This document shows, piece by piece, positions 18,603 through 26,779 of a DNA stretch of 53,507 nucleotides. The notes below the pieces were generated by a model, which saw only the letters and a list, made by a program, of their open reading frames with translations, did not search any database and was not told the DNA's origin. How positions within the stretch are numbered: position 1 is the stretch's first letter; every line of letters begins with the position of its first letter. A program made the translations under genes and the position numbers. The stretch comes from Vibrio harveyi NBRC 15634 = ATCC 14126 = KCTC 12724 (GTDB taxonomy: Bacteria > Pseudomonadota > Gammaproteobacteria > Enterobacterales > Vibrionaceae): positions 1 through 53,507 of the forward strand of contig NZ_BCUF01000042.1 in assembly GCF_001591145.1 (NCBI RefSeq), written 5' to 3'.

Positions 18603-19469
18603 ATGAGTAATATCGTGAAGAGCTTAAACTTAGTAGGCGGCGTAGATGGAACGTTTGATGTTGTTGCTCTCGATGATGGTGTGAATGCCTACATCGTTAA
18701 CTGTACAGCAACAACGGACATTCAGTTCAATGATCCGGCAGACGCGGGGTTCTATATCAGCTTTGCTGGTATTAACCACGCCTACAGCCCAAAATACCCT
18801 GATTACCCTGCAGCATCTTTTGCTTCTCGATGCATAGCATCCCTTTTGCCGAAGCCTGAACCTGTAAACCCTATTGAGCTAGGAGAAGGAGGTCGAATTG
18901 AGAACATTCGAATTCATTTCCCATTACACCATAGCTTGACTAAAAATCTTCTTCCTCAAAATAGGGGCTCATCATTCAAGCCTTTCGATCTTTATGAAAC
19001 AGGTTGGCAAATGCCACTTACAGGAGAGATTCTTAACGTTGCCAAATCGATTTGGAACAATGACTTCCAAGGTATAGCCCGAACAGTATGGCTAAGAGGA
19101 AAAATCTTAGAGCTGCTTGCGTTACTCATGGTGCACAAAGAGCCTAAGTCTCTCGCCGAGCAAGCGTGCGATCTCATTGCAACGCAGCCCCATATTGATT
19201 GGAACATACCGGGCTTATCTAAAGAACTCGCGACGAATGAATGTTATCTAAAGCAATCCTTTAGAGAGCAGTTCAATATGGGCGTCGCAAGCTGGATCCA
19301 AGCTTATCGCATCAGCCTTGCCAAAGAACGTTTAGCCAACCCTAATGAGTCCATCACCAAAATCGCCTTAGACTTGGGCTATCAAAGTGGTAGCTATTTT
19401 TCGAAGGTATTCAAACAGCACACCGGACTTACGCCCAAAACATTTCGCAGCCGCTCTCCAAAACAGTAA
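18603..19469 (+). CDS. AraC family regulator of the siderophore cassette, YbtA-like
   Basis: A 288-residue regulator with an N-terminal ligand-sensing region lacking a recognised domain and a C-terminal AraC double HTH (about residues 190-285) containing NMGVASWIQAYRISLAKERL and IALDLGYQSGSYFSKVFKQHTGLTPKTFR. In yersiniabactin and pyochelin systems the AraC protein (YbtA, PchR) senses the ferric siderophore and activates uptake genes; the same is inferred here. It is co-directional with the uptake genes but has its own Fur-like site. The ATG follows AAGG at slightly long spacing. A bidirectional terminator follows. Confidence 0.85.
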   Translation: MSNIVKSLNLVGGVDGTFDVVALDDGVNAYIVNCTATTDIQFNDPADAGFYISFAGINHAYSPKYPDYPAASFASRCIASLLPKPEPVNPIELGEGGRIENIRIHFPLHHSLTKNLLPQNRGSSFKPFDLYETGWQMPLTGEILNVAKSIWNNDFQGIARTVWLRGKILELLALLMVHKEPKSLAEQACDLIATQPHIDWNIPGLSKELATNECYLKQSFREQFNMGVASWIQAYRISLAKERLANPNESITKIALDLGYQSGSYFSKVFKQHTGLTPKTFRSRSPKQ

Positions 19470-19504
19470 TCGGTGTCGCACAGCGACGAAAAAGCGTGAT
19501 ATAG

Positions 19505-19534
19505 AAAAAAGGCTTGGTACTGAACCAAGCCTTT
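19505..19534. terminator. Bidirectional terminator between AraC gene and small minus-strand genes
   Basis: Stem AAAGGCTTGGT (19508-19518) / ACCAAGCCTTT (19524-19534). On the minus strand it is followed by six T residues, so it mainly terminates the lipoprotein/small-ORF transcript; the plus-strand tail is weaker. Confidence 0.8.
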
Positions 19535-19650
19535 CACTTATTAAATGACTTGTTGAGGCGGGGTGCGCTTTGAGATACCTCTTTGACAGCCAAGATGGCT
19601 TCATCACCTTTGATATGAATATTCAGGCGCAAAGTGCAGACGACGAACAA
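19534..19650 (-). CDS. Candidate 38-aa small protein
   Basis: A short reading frame with a TTG start at 19650, preceded by TAGGA 8-9 bases upstream, and a TGA stop touching the base of the terminator stem. The peptide has a short hydrophobic start (LFVVCTLRL) and a polar, basic tail ending LNKSFNK. It lies in the 170-nt stretch between the lipoprotein stop and its terminator, so it would share that transcript. I do not recognise it. It could be a real small membrane-associated peptide, or the chance remnant of a decayed gene; conservation would decide. Confidence 0.35.
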   Translation of the reverse strand: MFVVCTLRLNIHIKGDEAILAVKEVSQSAPRLNKSFNK

Positions 19651-19705
19651 CCCGCTAATCCTAACAAGCCACTATAAGTCAGAGCGGCTTTGCTAGGCTT
19701 CAAGA

Positions 19706-20167
19706 TCACTCTTCAGGAGCCCATACGCGGATATCGACATCCAAATCAGCGGGAGCGTAAACCACGACTGGTAGCTTGCTGTTGTAACGGTACAAATCAT
19801 GAGTCGGCATTTGCACGAACGTTTCGACCTTCTCCATATCTTCAGGACAAGCCATTAACGTTGAGATAGCACCACCCGCTGAAGAATCAACTTGATAGTA
19901 GGTATAACCCCAACCTTCCAATGTATGCTCCGTTACAGAGCCACCTAAAGATACGCGGTTACAATCTGTTTCCATCATTTTACCAACCACCAACTCTACA
20001 CGCTTATCTGCTTCGTTGCTTGCTGGGTCTACATAGAAAACATGTTTTGTCATGCTCTCCATTTCTGGAAACATCTCTGCTGATGGGCGAGATACATCAT
20101 TTGCTGGATTCATTGCAGAACATCCGCTCAGTGCCATAGCACCGGCAGCTAACCAAACTGCTTTCAT
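19706..20167 (-). CDS. Putative lipoprotein, 153 aa
   Basis: Begins MKAVWLAAGAMALSGC, a lipoprotein signal with lipobox LSGC. The rest is a globular domain of about 135 residues with two cysteines and no recognised family, ending RVWAPEE. The start at 20167 follows AAGGAAAAAACG; the longer version from 20197 would bury the signal peptide. It is transcribed away from the ArgO-like gene and may share a transcript with the small ORF downstream. Function unknown. Confidence 0.7.
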   Translation of the reverse strand: MKAVWLAAGAMALSGCSAMNPANDVSRPSAEMFPEMESMTKHVFYVDPASNEADKRVELVVGKMMETDCNRVSLGGSVTEHTLEGWGYTYYQVDSSAGGAISTLMACPEDMEKVETFVQMPTHDLYRYNSKLPVVVYAPADLDVDIRVWAPEE

Positions 20168-20377
20168 CGTTTTTTCCTTTTTCATATGGACGTGCATATT
20201 GTAACTGGGAACACCAGATTAGTGTAAATATGCGATGCAAATTGCTCGCGACTCTCACAATTACGACGTATCCCCCCATCGAACAGTTCTGGCAAGTCTC
20301 TAATCTGGACCTTGCAGCGATTTGGCGACAAGGTTATGGTTTGAAACCTGATTTGGTCACAATTCAAGGAAGAGAAA

Positions 20378-20974
20378 ATGACCACCTATCTTGCTGGTTT
20401 TACGCTGGGCATTTCCTTAATTCTGGCGATTGGGGCGCAAAATGCCTTCGTTTTAAAACAAGGCATCAAACAGCATCATGTATTCTTAGTGTGCTTCTTA
20501 TGCGCCTTGTCTGATGCCATTTTAATTTCTCTTGGTGTCGCGGGTTTCGGTTACTTGGTAACTCAGTTTCCTTTGATCGAGACAATTGCACGTTACGCTG
20601 GCGCAGCATTCTTAACTTGGTACGGCATCAGTAGCCTACGCTCTGCATTCACACAAAAACACATAATGAACCCTGAAGGTGATGCCTCAAAAAGTGCATG
20701 GCAGACAGCACTGATTTGCTTGGCATTCACATGGTTAAACCCGCATGTTTATCTTGATACAGTGGTGTTGCTGGGCTCTATTTCCACTCAATATGAACCA
20801 CATAAATGGCAGTTTGCGATAGGTGCTGTTTGTGCCTCTTTCGTATTCTTTTTCAGCCTAGGCTATGGCGCAAAACTGCTTATCCCGATCTTCAAACATG
20901 CGCGTTCTTGGCAGATTTTGGAATTCATCATTGGCTTTGTCATGCTGGCTCTGGCGATCAGCTTGCTGGTTTAG
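20378..20974 (+). CDS. argO: LysE/ArgO family amino-acid exporter
   Basis: Inner-membrane exporter of 198 residues with about five to six helices, starting TTYLAGFTLGISLILAIGAQNAFVLKQG, the hallmark of the LysE/ArgO (YggA) branch that exports arginine and lysine. A second conserved block is LAFTWLNPHVYLDTVVLLG. Length matches E. coli ArgO (about 211). The ATG follows AAGGAAGAGAAA. No ArgP-type regulator lies beside it. The VOC gene follows after 39 bp and may be co-transcribed. Substrate assignment to arginine/lysine is by family only. Confidence 0.85.
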   Translation: MTTYLAGFTLGISLILAIGAQNAFVLKQGIKQHHVFLVCFLCALSDAILISLGVAGFGYLVTQFPLIETIARYAGAAFLTWYGISSLRSAFTQKHIMNPEGDASKSAWQTALICLAFTWLNPHVYLDTVVLLGSISTQYEPHKWQFAIGAVCASFVFFFSLGYGAKLLIPIFKHARSWQILEFIIGFVMLALAISLLV

Positions 20975-21013
20975 TGCGTATACTTTTCTCATCATGGAAA
21001 AAAGGGCAACGTC

Positions 21014-21433
21014 ATGGCAAATACAAGCAATCCAATTGAAGTAAAAGCGCTCGACCACGTGGTACTAAGAACAGACAATCTCGGCGCGATGCTGCACTTT
21101 TACCGAGATATATTAGGATGCCCAATAGAGCGTGAATTACCAGACTTGGGGTTAACTCAGCTTCGTGCAGGAATGGCGATCATTGATTTGGTGACGGTCG
21201 ATAGCGAACTCGGAAAGCTAGGTGGAAAATCGCCCAGTCAAAACGGTCGTAACCTTGACCACTTTTGCGTGCAAATTGCCCCTTTCGAGGAAAAAGAACT
21301 GCTGTCTTACTTACGCCAAAACAATGTGCATGTTGCAGAGTTTGGCGAAAGATATGGTGCCCAAGGCTTCGGGCGCTCTGTCTACTTGGAAGATCCAGAA
21401 GGCAATGTGGTCGAGCTGAAACCACAGAAATAA
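21014..21433 (+). CDS. VOC family protein
   Basis: A 139-residue glyoxalase-fold protein with two modules: LDHVVLRTDNLGAMLHFYRDILG at the start and LDHFCVQIAPFEEKELLSYL in the middle, closing with YLEDPEGNVVELKP. Metal-ligand candidates are the two LDH histidines and the Glu of VVELK, typical of glyoxalase I-like or fosfomycin-resistance-like VOC enzymes. It lacks the substrate signature needed to pick a reaction. It follows the ArgO-like exporter by 39 bp on the same strand, with AAAGGGCAACGTC before the ATG. Confidence 0.85.
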   Translation: MANTSNPIEVKALDHVVLRTDNLGAMLHFYRDILGCPIERELPDLGLTQLRAGMAIIDLVTVDSELGKLGGKSPSQNGRNLDHFCVQIAPFEEKELLSYLRQNNVHVAEFGERYGAQGFGRSVYLEDPEGNVVELKPQK

Positions 21434-21536
21434 TGCACCAGAAAACCACCCATTTTCGACCAGAAACATCCCTAAATGAATCCCAATCGCTGCGCGTTAC
21501 GTATGTGTGTATCCAACAGCAGAACAGGATTAACGA

Positions 21537-21788
21537 ATGACCTTTAGCGATGACATGCTATCAAGAATTATTGAAATGGCATGGGAAGATAGAACCCCGT
21601 TTGAAGCCATCCAACATCAATTTGGTTTGGACGAGAAAGGGGTTATTAACTTAATGCGCTACCACTTACAACCGAGCAGTTTTAAGCTTTGGCGACACCG
21701 AGTCTCCGGCAGGAAAACCAAACACCTAAAACTGCGCTCTCCAGAAGTGAAGCGTGGCTATTGCCCAACACAGTACAAACAACGTTGA
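21537..21788 (+). CDS. TIGR03643 family protein (DUF2805)
   Basis: Small basic protein of 83 residues with the family pattern IIEMAWEDRTPFEAIQHQFG, then KGVINLMRYHL, SFKLWRHRV and a C-terminal KHLKLR. The first half looks like a helix-turn-helix. The family is widespread in marine bacteria with no assigned function; a nucleic-acid role is a guess from its charge. It starts about 100 bp after the VOC gene, with AACG before the ATG and no strong Shine-Dalgarno sequence. Confidence 0.8.
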   Translation: MTFSDDMLSRIIEMAWEDRTPFEAIQHQFGLDEKGVINLMRYHLQPSSFKLWRHRVSGRKTKHLKLRSPEVKRGYCPTQYKQR

Positions 21789-21817
21789 GCCTCTCTTAAA
21801 TTTCTAATGCTATGTGC

Positions 21818-22543
21818 TTAAACCATAAAATACGGCGCACTATCGCGCATGAACTCAGCCATTGAGGCTAGATAGTCCCATGTCTCTCGGTAAGTGTGGT
21901 TCATACATTGGGTGAACACCTGACACAAAGACGGGTCCTCTTCCAACCACTGGCTGACATGCTGAGCCGTATAAGAGACCTGCTTGACCTCATCATCCAG
22001 TATTTTTTGAATGGTTGGGCGCATCTCTTTCAGGTAAGGGACATCAGATTGATCAATAAAACTAAGCTGCGCGACCAGCAAACACCATGAACGGATTTCA
22101 ACAGAATGCGCGCGGAAAAGGTGAATTTTAATATCGTCGTAGAAGTTGCTAACGTTGTTAAAATTGAAATCACTAGACTTGGCTTCTTGGTATACCTCAG
22201 TTTGGTATCCCGTCAACGGGATTAAGCTGGCATACATAGCGGAGTGATTTAAGTCGTTTTGACAATGGTGCATGATTTGCTGCTTCATTTCCCCTTGCGC
22301 ATAACGATTGGCAATCATCTTGAGCCGCTCTGCGCCCTCTTCCTCATTGATGGCGTTGTGCAACAGGTAATACGCCATGGTTTGCTTGCTCTGAAAAATC
22401 TCTTGAGTGAGCTCATTCATCGCTTTTGGTGTAAGGGAAGAATCCGAATAAAGGTAGCTTGCAATAGAGGCTTTGTACTCATTAGAGGGCACAAAGTTAT
22501 TATCTTCTAACAAGTTATAAAGGCTGGTCTGTAAACAATTCAT
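21818..22543 (-). CDS. Uncharacterised ferritin-like (possible diiron) protein
   Basis: A 241-residue all-helical protein with a pattern like a four-helix diiron bundle: NEEEGAERL in helix 1, MHHCQNDLNHSAMY (D-x-x-H) in helix 2, RAHSVEIRSW in helix 3 and DDEVKQVSYTAQHV (E-x-x-x-x-Y-x-x-x-H region) in helix 4. This resembles ferritin-like hydroxylases or oxygenases, but no precise family is recognised, so function is inference. The ATG at 22543 is preceded by AAGGAAGG; an upstream start at 22576 is less likely. No signal peptide. Confidence 0.55.
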   Translation of the reverse strand: MNCLQTSLYNLLEDNNFVPSNEYKASIASYLYSDSSLTPKAMNELTQEIFQSKQTMAYYLLHNAINEEEGAERLKMIANRYAQGEMKQQIMHHCQNDLNHSAMYASLIPLTGYQTEVYQEAKSSDFNFNNVSNFYDDIKIHLFRAHSVEIRSWCLLVAQLSFIDQSDVPYLKEMRPTIQKILDDEVKQVSYTAQHVSQWLEEDPSLCQVFTQCMNHTYRETWDYLASMAEFMRDSAPYFMV

Positions 22544-22935
22544 GTCACCTTCCTTGATGGTGTTGCAACGCAACACGTCATGCTGACAACGTAGAAAGTG
22601 AGGTATTTATCAATACGCTCTTCAAGGTGAGGAAAATTCAGGCGGCAGAGTAGAGTGTTGGAATGATTTTGGCTCGGAGCGGCTGAACAGCGGCGAGATT
22701 TGGGGTTACTCTAATGCTTTTGCATGAATGTAAATGACCTCACTAATACTTGCAGCATATGCATTGTTACGGCATGGTTAAACGATCATTTTATAAATGT
22801 TATCTATTGCAAATCGACAGAATGAAATGCGGACAACTAACTTACCAATATGTAAAGAAAAATCTCTCTGTAGCGCAATTTCTATGGTAAACAACTTTTC
22901 AAAAACAGCGGAAAATTAGTGTTTTAGCTCTACAA

Positions 22936-22963
22936 AAACCGGACAGCTTTCACTGTCCGGTTT
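22936..22963 (-). terminator. Terminator of the GH63 transcript
   Basis: Perfect stem AAACCGGACAG / CTGTCCGGTTT with a 6-nt loop. Read on the minus strand it is followed by TTTTTG, so it likely ends the GH63 mRNA about 100 nt after the stop codon. Confidence 0.75.
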
Positions 22964-22990
22964 GATCTTATTGAGCCTAATTTGAAGGGG

Positions 22991-23033
22991 TTAAGCGGTT
23001 GTAGATGCTAGGGGGGTCATCTACAACGCTTAA
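22991..23033. repeat. Long hairpin in the GH63 3' region
   Basis: The arms at 22991-23007 and 23018-23033 pair over 16 bp with one bulged G; the loop carries a run of six G on the plus strand. There is no T-run. It lies between the GH63 stop codon and its terminator and may stabilise the 3' end of the mRNA. Confidence 0.55.
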
Positions 23034-23060
23034 TGCTTTACGTTGTCAGGGGCGCAAAAC

Positions 23061-25751
23061 TTATTTGCCCACAAAACCGTTGTACAACATGTAGAGGTGG
23101 GCAGCACTCCATGAGAAGTTATTTGCACCTTGTACTGCACCAGTTTCTGGGTTGTAGTTTTCCTGAATTGGCGTTGCTTCCGTTAGACCTTGAGCGTTCT
23201 TGAATAACTTATCGACCATTTGACGAGCTTCCACGCCGTAGCCGTAGTTGTCCATACCACGAACACCGAAGTAGAACTGATCGAGCCACACACGACCACG
23301 CCAGTAAATGTCTGGACCGTAAGCTGGGTTATCCATTGATGCGGTACCTAACGGGATCTTCGGCGAGTTAAACTTGCTGGTATCAAGCATGTTCTTCACC
23401 ACTTTATCAGCATGCTCTTGTGTCGCCGCGTTGTTGAACAATGGTGACCAACCTTCAGGACCCATGCCGCGTTTGACTAGAGCTGGACCCGCACATTGGT
23501 TACTCAAACCTCCAGGTACCACTTCGATATCGTAGTAGAATCCTGTCGCTTCATCGAACATACAACGGTTGATGTACTCTTTGGTGTCATCCGCTTTCGC
23601 TTTAAACTCAGCAGCTTTCTCCGCTTTACCCAGAACCTCTGCAATTTGCGATAGGTACAGGTTATCTGAGTACCAGTAAGAGGCTTGGTCTACCGACTCT
23701 TGCATGAGCGAGTAACCTGACAACTTGTTCTCGTCATTGGTGTTCTCGTTGAACTTCACTTCCCAGTCTTTCTTCGCCTGAGCCAGTTTGTCCATGTTCG
23801 CAGCTGAAGTATCGCGGTAAGTGATCTCCGAGCCTTGTGCACCCATCACCATATCGTACGTGTTGTCGAAATCATTGGTGTTGTGAGCGTAGCGACCCAT
23901 TTGGTCAATCACTTCTGCTTCTTCTTGCGTTGGTAGATCAGACTTACCTTGCAAGTCATCGATGGTATCGATAAAGCCAAACACACCCGCGTTATCGCGC
24001 CCTGATTCCCAACCAGCAGCCACTTTTGCCGGAATGCTCATCGCCGTATAATCACCAGAAGTCAGCAACTCATTGTATTTTTCGATGCCAGTCTCTTTGA
24101 TCCACTTGTCACCATTTGCTTCGTCTTTGTACTGGAATTTCATGTCGTCTACAGACGCATCTGGTCCCCAAGATCCATCATTCACGTCATCTTCAAATAC
24201 GGTATGAATTGGGTCTTTCGCTGCACCGTATTCCGGAATGCCGTTCTTGTTGGTATCGCGAGCACGTAACCACCAATCGTGGAATGCAACGAGCTTCGGA
24301 TACATCTCTTCTAACCACTGTTTCGCTTCTTCCGGACGATTATGTTCGTCTTTTAGTGCGGTATACACTTCCCATACTGCCCATGCCGCAAGAGATGGTT
24401 TGGTGTTACGTTCGTTCCAGTTCAAACCGTCTGTTGCCAGTGGGAAGACTTTTTTGTATTCCGCAGACATACCTTGCCAACGTTCAGCCGGTAAATTGTA
24501 TGTCACCACATCAAGCAAGTAGCCTTCATCCCATGGACGCACAGGGTCGTCAGACTTAACTTGGTATTGGAATACCGTGCGAATGTTTTCCATCGCAACG
24601 TCTGGGTTGAAATGAGACATCGCGTACGCTTGTTTCCACGTATCCCACGGCCAAGTCATGTTGCCAGAGAAGTACGGCGCGGTAACAGAAGGTGTTACGG
24701 TGTCGTGGTCAATCGCGCCAGCAGCACCACGCCAGTTCGCACTGAGCGTTTCCATCGCTTTTACTGCAACGAATTCATGCTCTTTAGAAGCCGCGTCATT
24801 CGTTAGACCTTTTTCTAGGTATTCTTCCCAGCGCATTGCCGATTTGTGCATGTAACCGTTCGGGTCTGCCATCACATCGTCCAATTTAGCAAACTCAGAA
24901 GCTTGCTCTTTGGTGTTTTGCACGTGAGTGTAAGCCGTGTACAGTGTGATTTCTTCGCCGTTACCTAAGGACGCGGTTTGTACAAAACCTTTTTTGTCAT
25001 CACTGATGGTTGAGGTTTCTGGCTTGATAGAGCGTGTCACTTCGAATTTCGAATCACCCGAAGTCAGTAGAGACCATGAGTCACGAACTGCACCAAAAGA
25101 TACTTCTACACCGTTATCGGTGGCTGTGATAGCACGAGAATAGGTAGGGTAAGCTTCTTCAACGCTGCGAACTGTGCTGTCATCGTTCTTGTATAGCTGA
25201 CCATCATCCGCGCGATAAACTTGCATTAACTCACCATCCCATTCGCCTTGAATAGCCAGTTTATTTGGGTTTTTGATTGTCGTTTTAACCAAAGAAGTAC
25301 GGTCGGTGACAAAGCGCATTTCCAGCTTCGCTTCGACACCATCATCACCCGTGTATGTTTGGATCAGCGCGCCTGGCTGTGAGTATGCTTCTGTCAGCTT
25401 AAGCGGCATCGGTTTACCATCAACCGTTAACGCCAAACGGTCGAAACGCGCCGCCATGAATGACACATACTCTTCGGTTAGCAACGCGGTACCACCTAAC
25501 GTGATCTCACCACCTTTGGTGTCTAGCGTGTGACCATGCCACGAACCATTATCAAACATAGGAATGTAGCGAAGGTGACCACCATGCAAATCGCGCAGTG
25601 CCACTGGCACACCTGCACGGTTGATGGTGTTATGGAATTCAGCCGCTTTCAATGGCGCATCCACGTTAGAGTCATTATCACTACTGTTGCATCCACTTAG
25701 TGTTAGAGCAACCCCGACAGCAATCGCACATAAAGAAGTCTTAAAGTGCAT
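23061..25751 (-). CDS. GH63 glucosidase lipoprotein, YgjK-like
   Basis: Large exported glycoside hydrolase of family GH63, related to E. coli YgjK (an alpha-glucosidase-type enzyme). The N-terminus ends in LTLSGC, a lipobox, so it should be an outer- or periplasm-facing lipoprotein. After a beta-rich N-terminal domain (to about residue 300) comes an (alpha/alpha)6 barrel with FSGNMTWPWDTWKQAYA, DGLNWNERNTKPSLAAWAVW and a C-terminal DIYWRGRVWLDQFYFG, all typical of the family. At 896 residues it is longer than YgjK (about 780). A GAGGGA site precedes the ATG. An HTH regulator lies upstream on the same strand. The oligosaccharide substrate is unknown. Confidence 0.85.
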   Translation of the reverse strand: MHFKTSLCAIAVGVALTLSGCNSSDNDSNVDAPLKAAEFHNTINRAGVPVALRDLHGGHLRYIPMFDNGSWHGHTLDTKGGEITLGGTALLTEEYVSFMAARFDRLALTVDGKPMPLKLTEAYSQPGALIQTYTGDDGVEAKLEMRFVTDRTSLVKTTIKNPNKLAIQGEWDGELMQVYRADDGQLYKNDDSTVRSVEEAYPTYSRAITATDNGVEVSFGAVRDSWSLLTSGDSKFEVTRSIKPETSTISDDKKGFVQTASLGNGEEITLYTAYTHVQNTKEQASEFAKLDDVMADPNGYMHKSAMRWEEYLEKGLTNDAASKEHEFVAVKAMETLSANWRGAAGAIDHDTVTPSVTAPYFSGNMTWPWDTWKQAYAMSHFNPDVAMENIRTVFQYQVKSDDPVRPWDEGYLLDVVTYNLPAERWQGMSAEYKKVFPLATDGLNWNERNTKPSLAAWAVWEVYTALKDEHNRPEEAKQWLEEMYPKLVAFHDWWLRARDTNKNGIPEYGAAKDPIHTVFEDDVNDGSWGPDASVDDMKFQYKDEANGDKWIKETGIEKYNELLTSGDYTAMSIPAKVAAGWESGRDNAGVFGFIDTIDDLQGKSDLPTQEEAEVIDQMGRYAHNTNDFDNTYDMVMGAQGSEITYRDTSAANMDKLAQAKKDWEVKFNENTNDENKLSGYSLMQESVDQASYWYSDNLYLSQIAEVLGKAEKAAEFKAKADDTKEYINRCMFDEATGFYYDIEVVPGGLSNQCAGPALVKRGMGPEGWSPLFNNAATQEHADKVVKNMLDTSKFNSPKIPLGTASMDNPAYGPDIYWRGRVWLDQFYFGVRGMDNYGYGVEARQMVDKLFKNAQGLTEATPIQENYNPETGAVQGANNFSWSAAHLYMLYNGFVGK

Positions 25752-25866
25752 GTTATATCCCTCATTTATTGGCTTTTGGTCCTGATCAGACGAAAAAAGG
25801 TCGAGACATGCCCTGCCGAGTTTCGATGATGAAGATTCAGCCTTATTTATTTCACTTTTGGATTTG

Positions 25867-25894
25867 AGAAGAGATCGGTTAATTTGTCTCTTCT
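25867..25894. promoter_or_regulatory. Inverted repeat in the GH63 promoter region
   Basis: AGAAGAGA (25867-25874) and TCTCTTCT (25887-25894) are a perfect 8-bp inverted repeat with a 12-bp spacer, about 115 bp upstream of the GH63 start. It could be an operator for the adjacent HTH regulator or an mRNA leader hairpin. Confidence 0.4.
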
Positions 25895-26011
25895 TCGTTT
25901 GACCTATTTAAATAACAGGTCATTAATTTTGGATAATAGTGGGTCTTTGATGCATTCATTATCAAACACATCCACTTAATATAAATTCTTTATTTTATGA
26001 TTAAATAGTCA

Positions 26012-26779
26012 CTATTTTTCATTCGCCATTGAGATGGCTTTTAATAATTCACCGTCAATATTCGGAATCGTATCCGAAAGGAATATCTGATTGCCCGGAG
26101 TGTAAGTCATCAAGACGTTTCGGAGTCGCTTACTGCCTTCTCCGCTCTTGTTTTGCACATCAAATTCTATCAGTTTATTGTACACCTCGTTCGCCAGTTT
26201 CTCTTCCTGTTCTTCAGTGATAGCAATGCGTCCCATGCAAATCGGTGGTCGCACATCATGGCTAAACACTTCATCTCGAAAGCGCTTAGCAAACAAAGTA
26301 TCGAGCTTAGAACCTTCTTCGAAAATAAAACGACCTTGGTCTTTAAAACGGTATTGGTCATCACCTTTTAGCTCGATGTAATCCATCATTTCCAACGCAC
26401 GGAAATAAAGCGTGATCGAGGTATGGGTCAATTGGTATTTGCTCGCAATATCTTGCGGAGACCATTCCTTCCGACGTAATAAATACAAAAAATCAAATAG
26501 GTACGGATACTGGTGAAATATTTCACTGTTAGTGTCGGTGATAAATTGCTCATTTTCTTGTTGCAGCTGTTTACCACGCATGGACAATTCGACTAAGTCG
26601 GTATCTAAATGAGTGGCATACGAGAGTATTTTATCCAACCCTAAAGACGTGTTATGCAACTGCCTTTTAATCGTTGATAGAGGAATTCCCATTCCAATAG
26701 AGAGGTCAGAATAACAAATACCCTTCTCTTTAATTTTTTCTCGCAAAGCAGCAAGTAAATACGTTGCAGAATTATTCAT
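26012..26779 (-). CDS. HTH transcriptional regulator next to GH63
   Basis: A 255-residue protein with an N-terminal XRE/Cro-like HTH (SDLSIGMGIPLSTIKRQLHN, about residues 19-40) and a second winged-helix-like region in the middle (WSPQDIASKYQLTHTSITLYFRALEMMDYIEL, about 106-137). The C-terminal part, possibly a multimerisation or ligand domain, has no recognised family. The two DNA-binding regions in one chain are unusual. It is 260 bp upstream of the GH63 gene on the same strand and may control it. The ribosome site is weak (AGGCATTG). Confidence 0.6.
   Translation of the reverse strand: MNNSATYLLAALREKIKEKGICYSDLSIGMGIPLSTIKRQLHNTSLGLDKILSYATHLDTDLVELSMRGKQLQQENEQFITDTNSEIFHQYPYLFDFLYLLRRKEWSPQDIASKYQLTHTSITLYFRALEMMDYIELKGDDQYRFKDQGRFIFEEGSKLDTLFAKRFRDEVFSHDVRPPICMGRIAITEEQEEKLANEVYNKLIEFDVQNKSGEGSKRLRNVLMTYTPGNQIFLSDTIPNIDGELLKAISMANEK

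Larger units (their letters stand above)
22544..23060. other. Intergenic region (517 bp)
   Basis: Contains the promoter region of the ferritin-like gene and, at its far end, the 3' region of the GH63 gene. It holds two strong hairpins (22936-22963 and 22991-23033) described separately. No open reading frame or RNA gene is recognised in the remaining 390 bp. Confidence 0.5.

Noticed and set aside
24116..24559. 147-aa plus-strand reading frame inside the GH63 gene
   Set aside because: Lies entirely opposite a strongly supported gene; no start context or recognisable domain.
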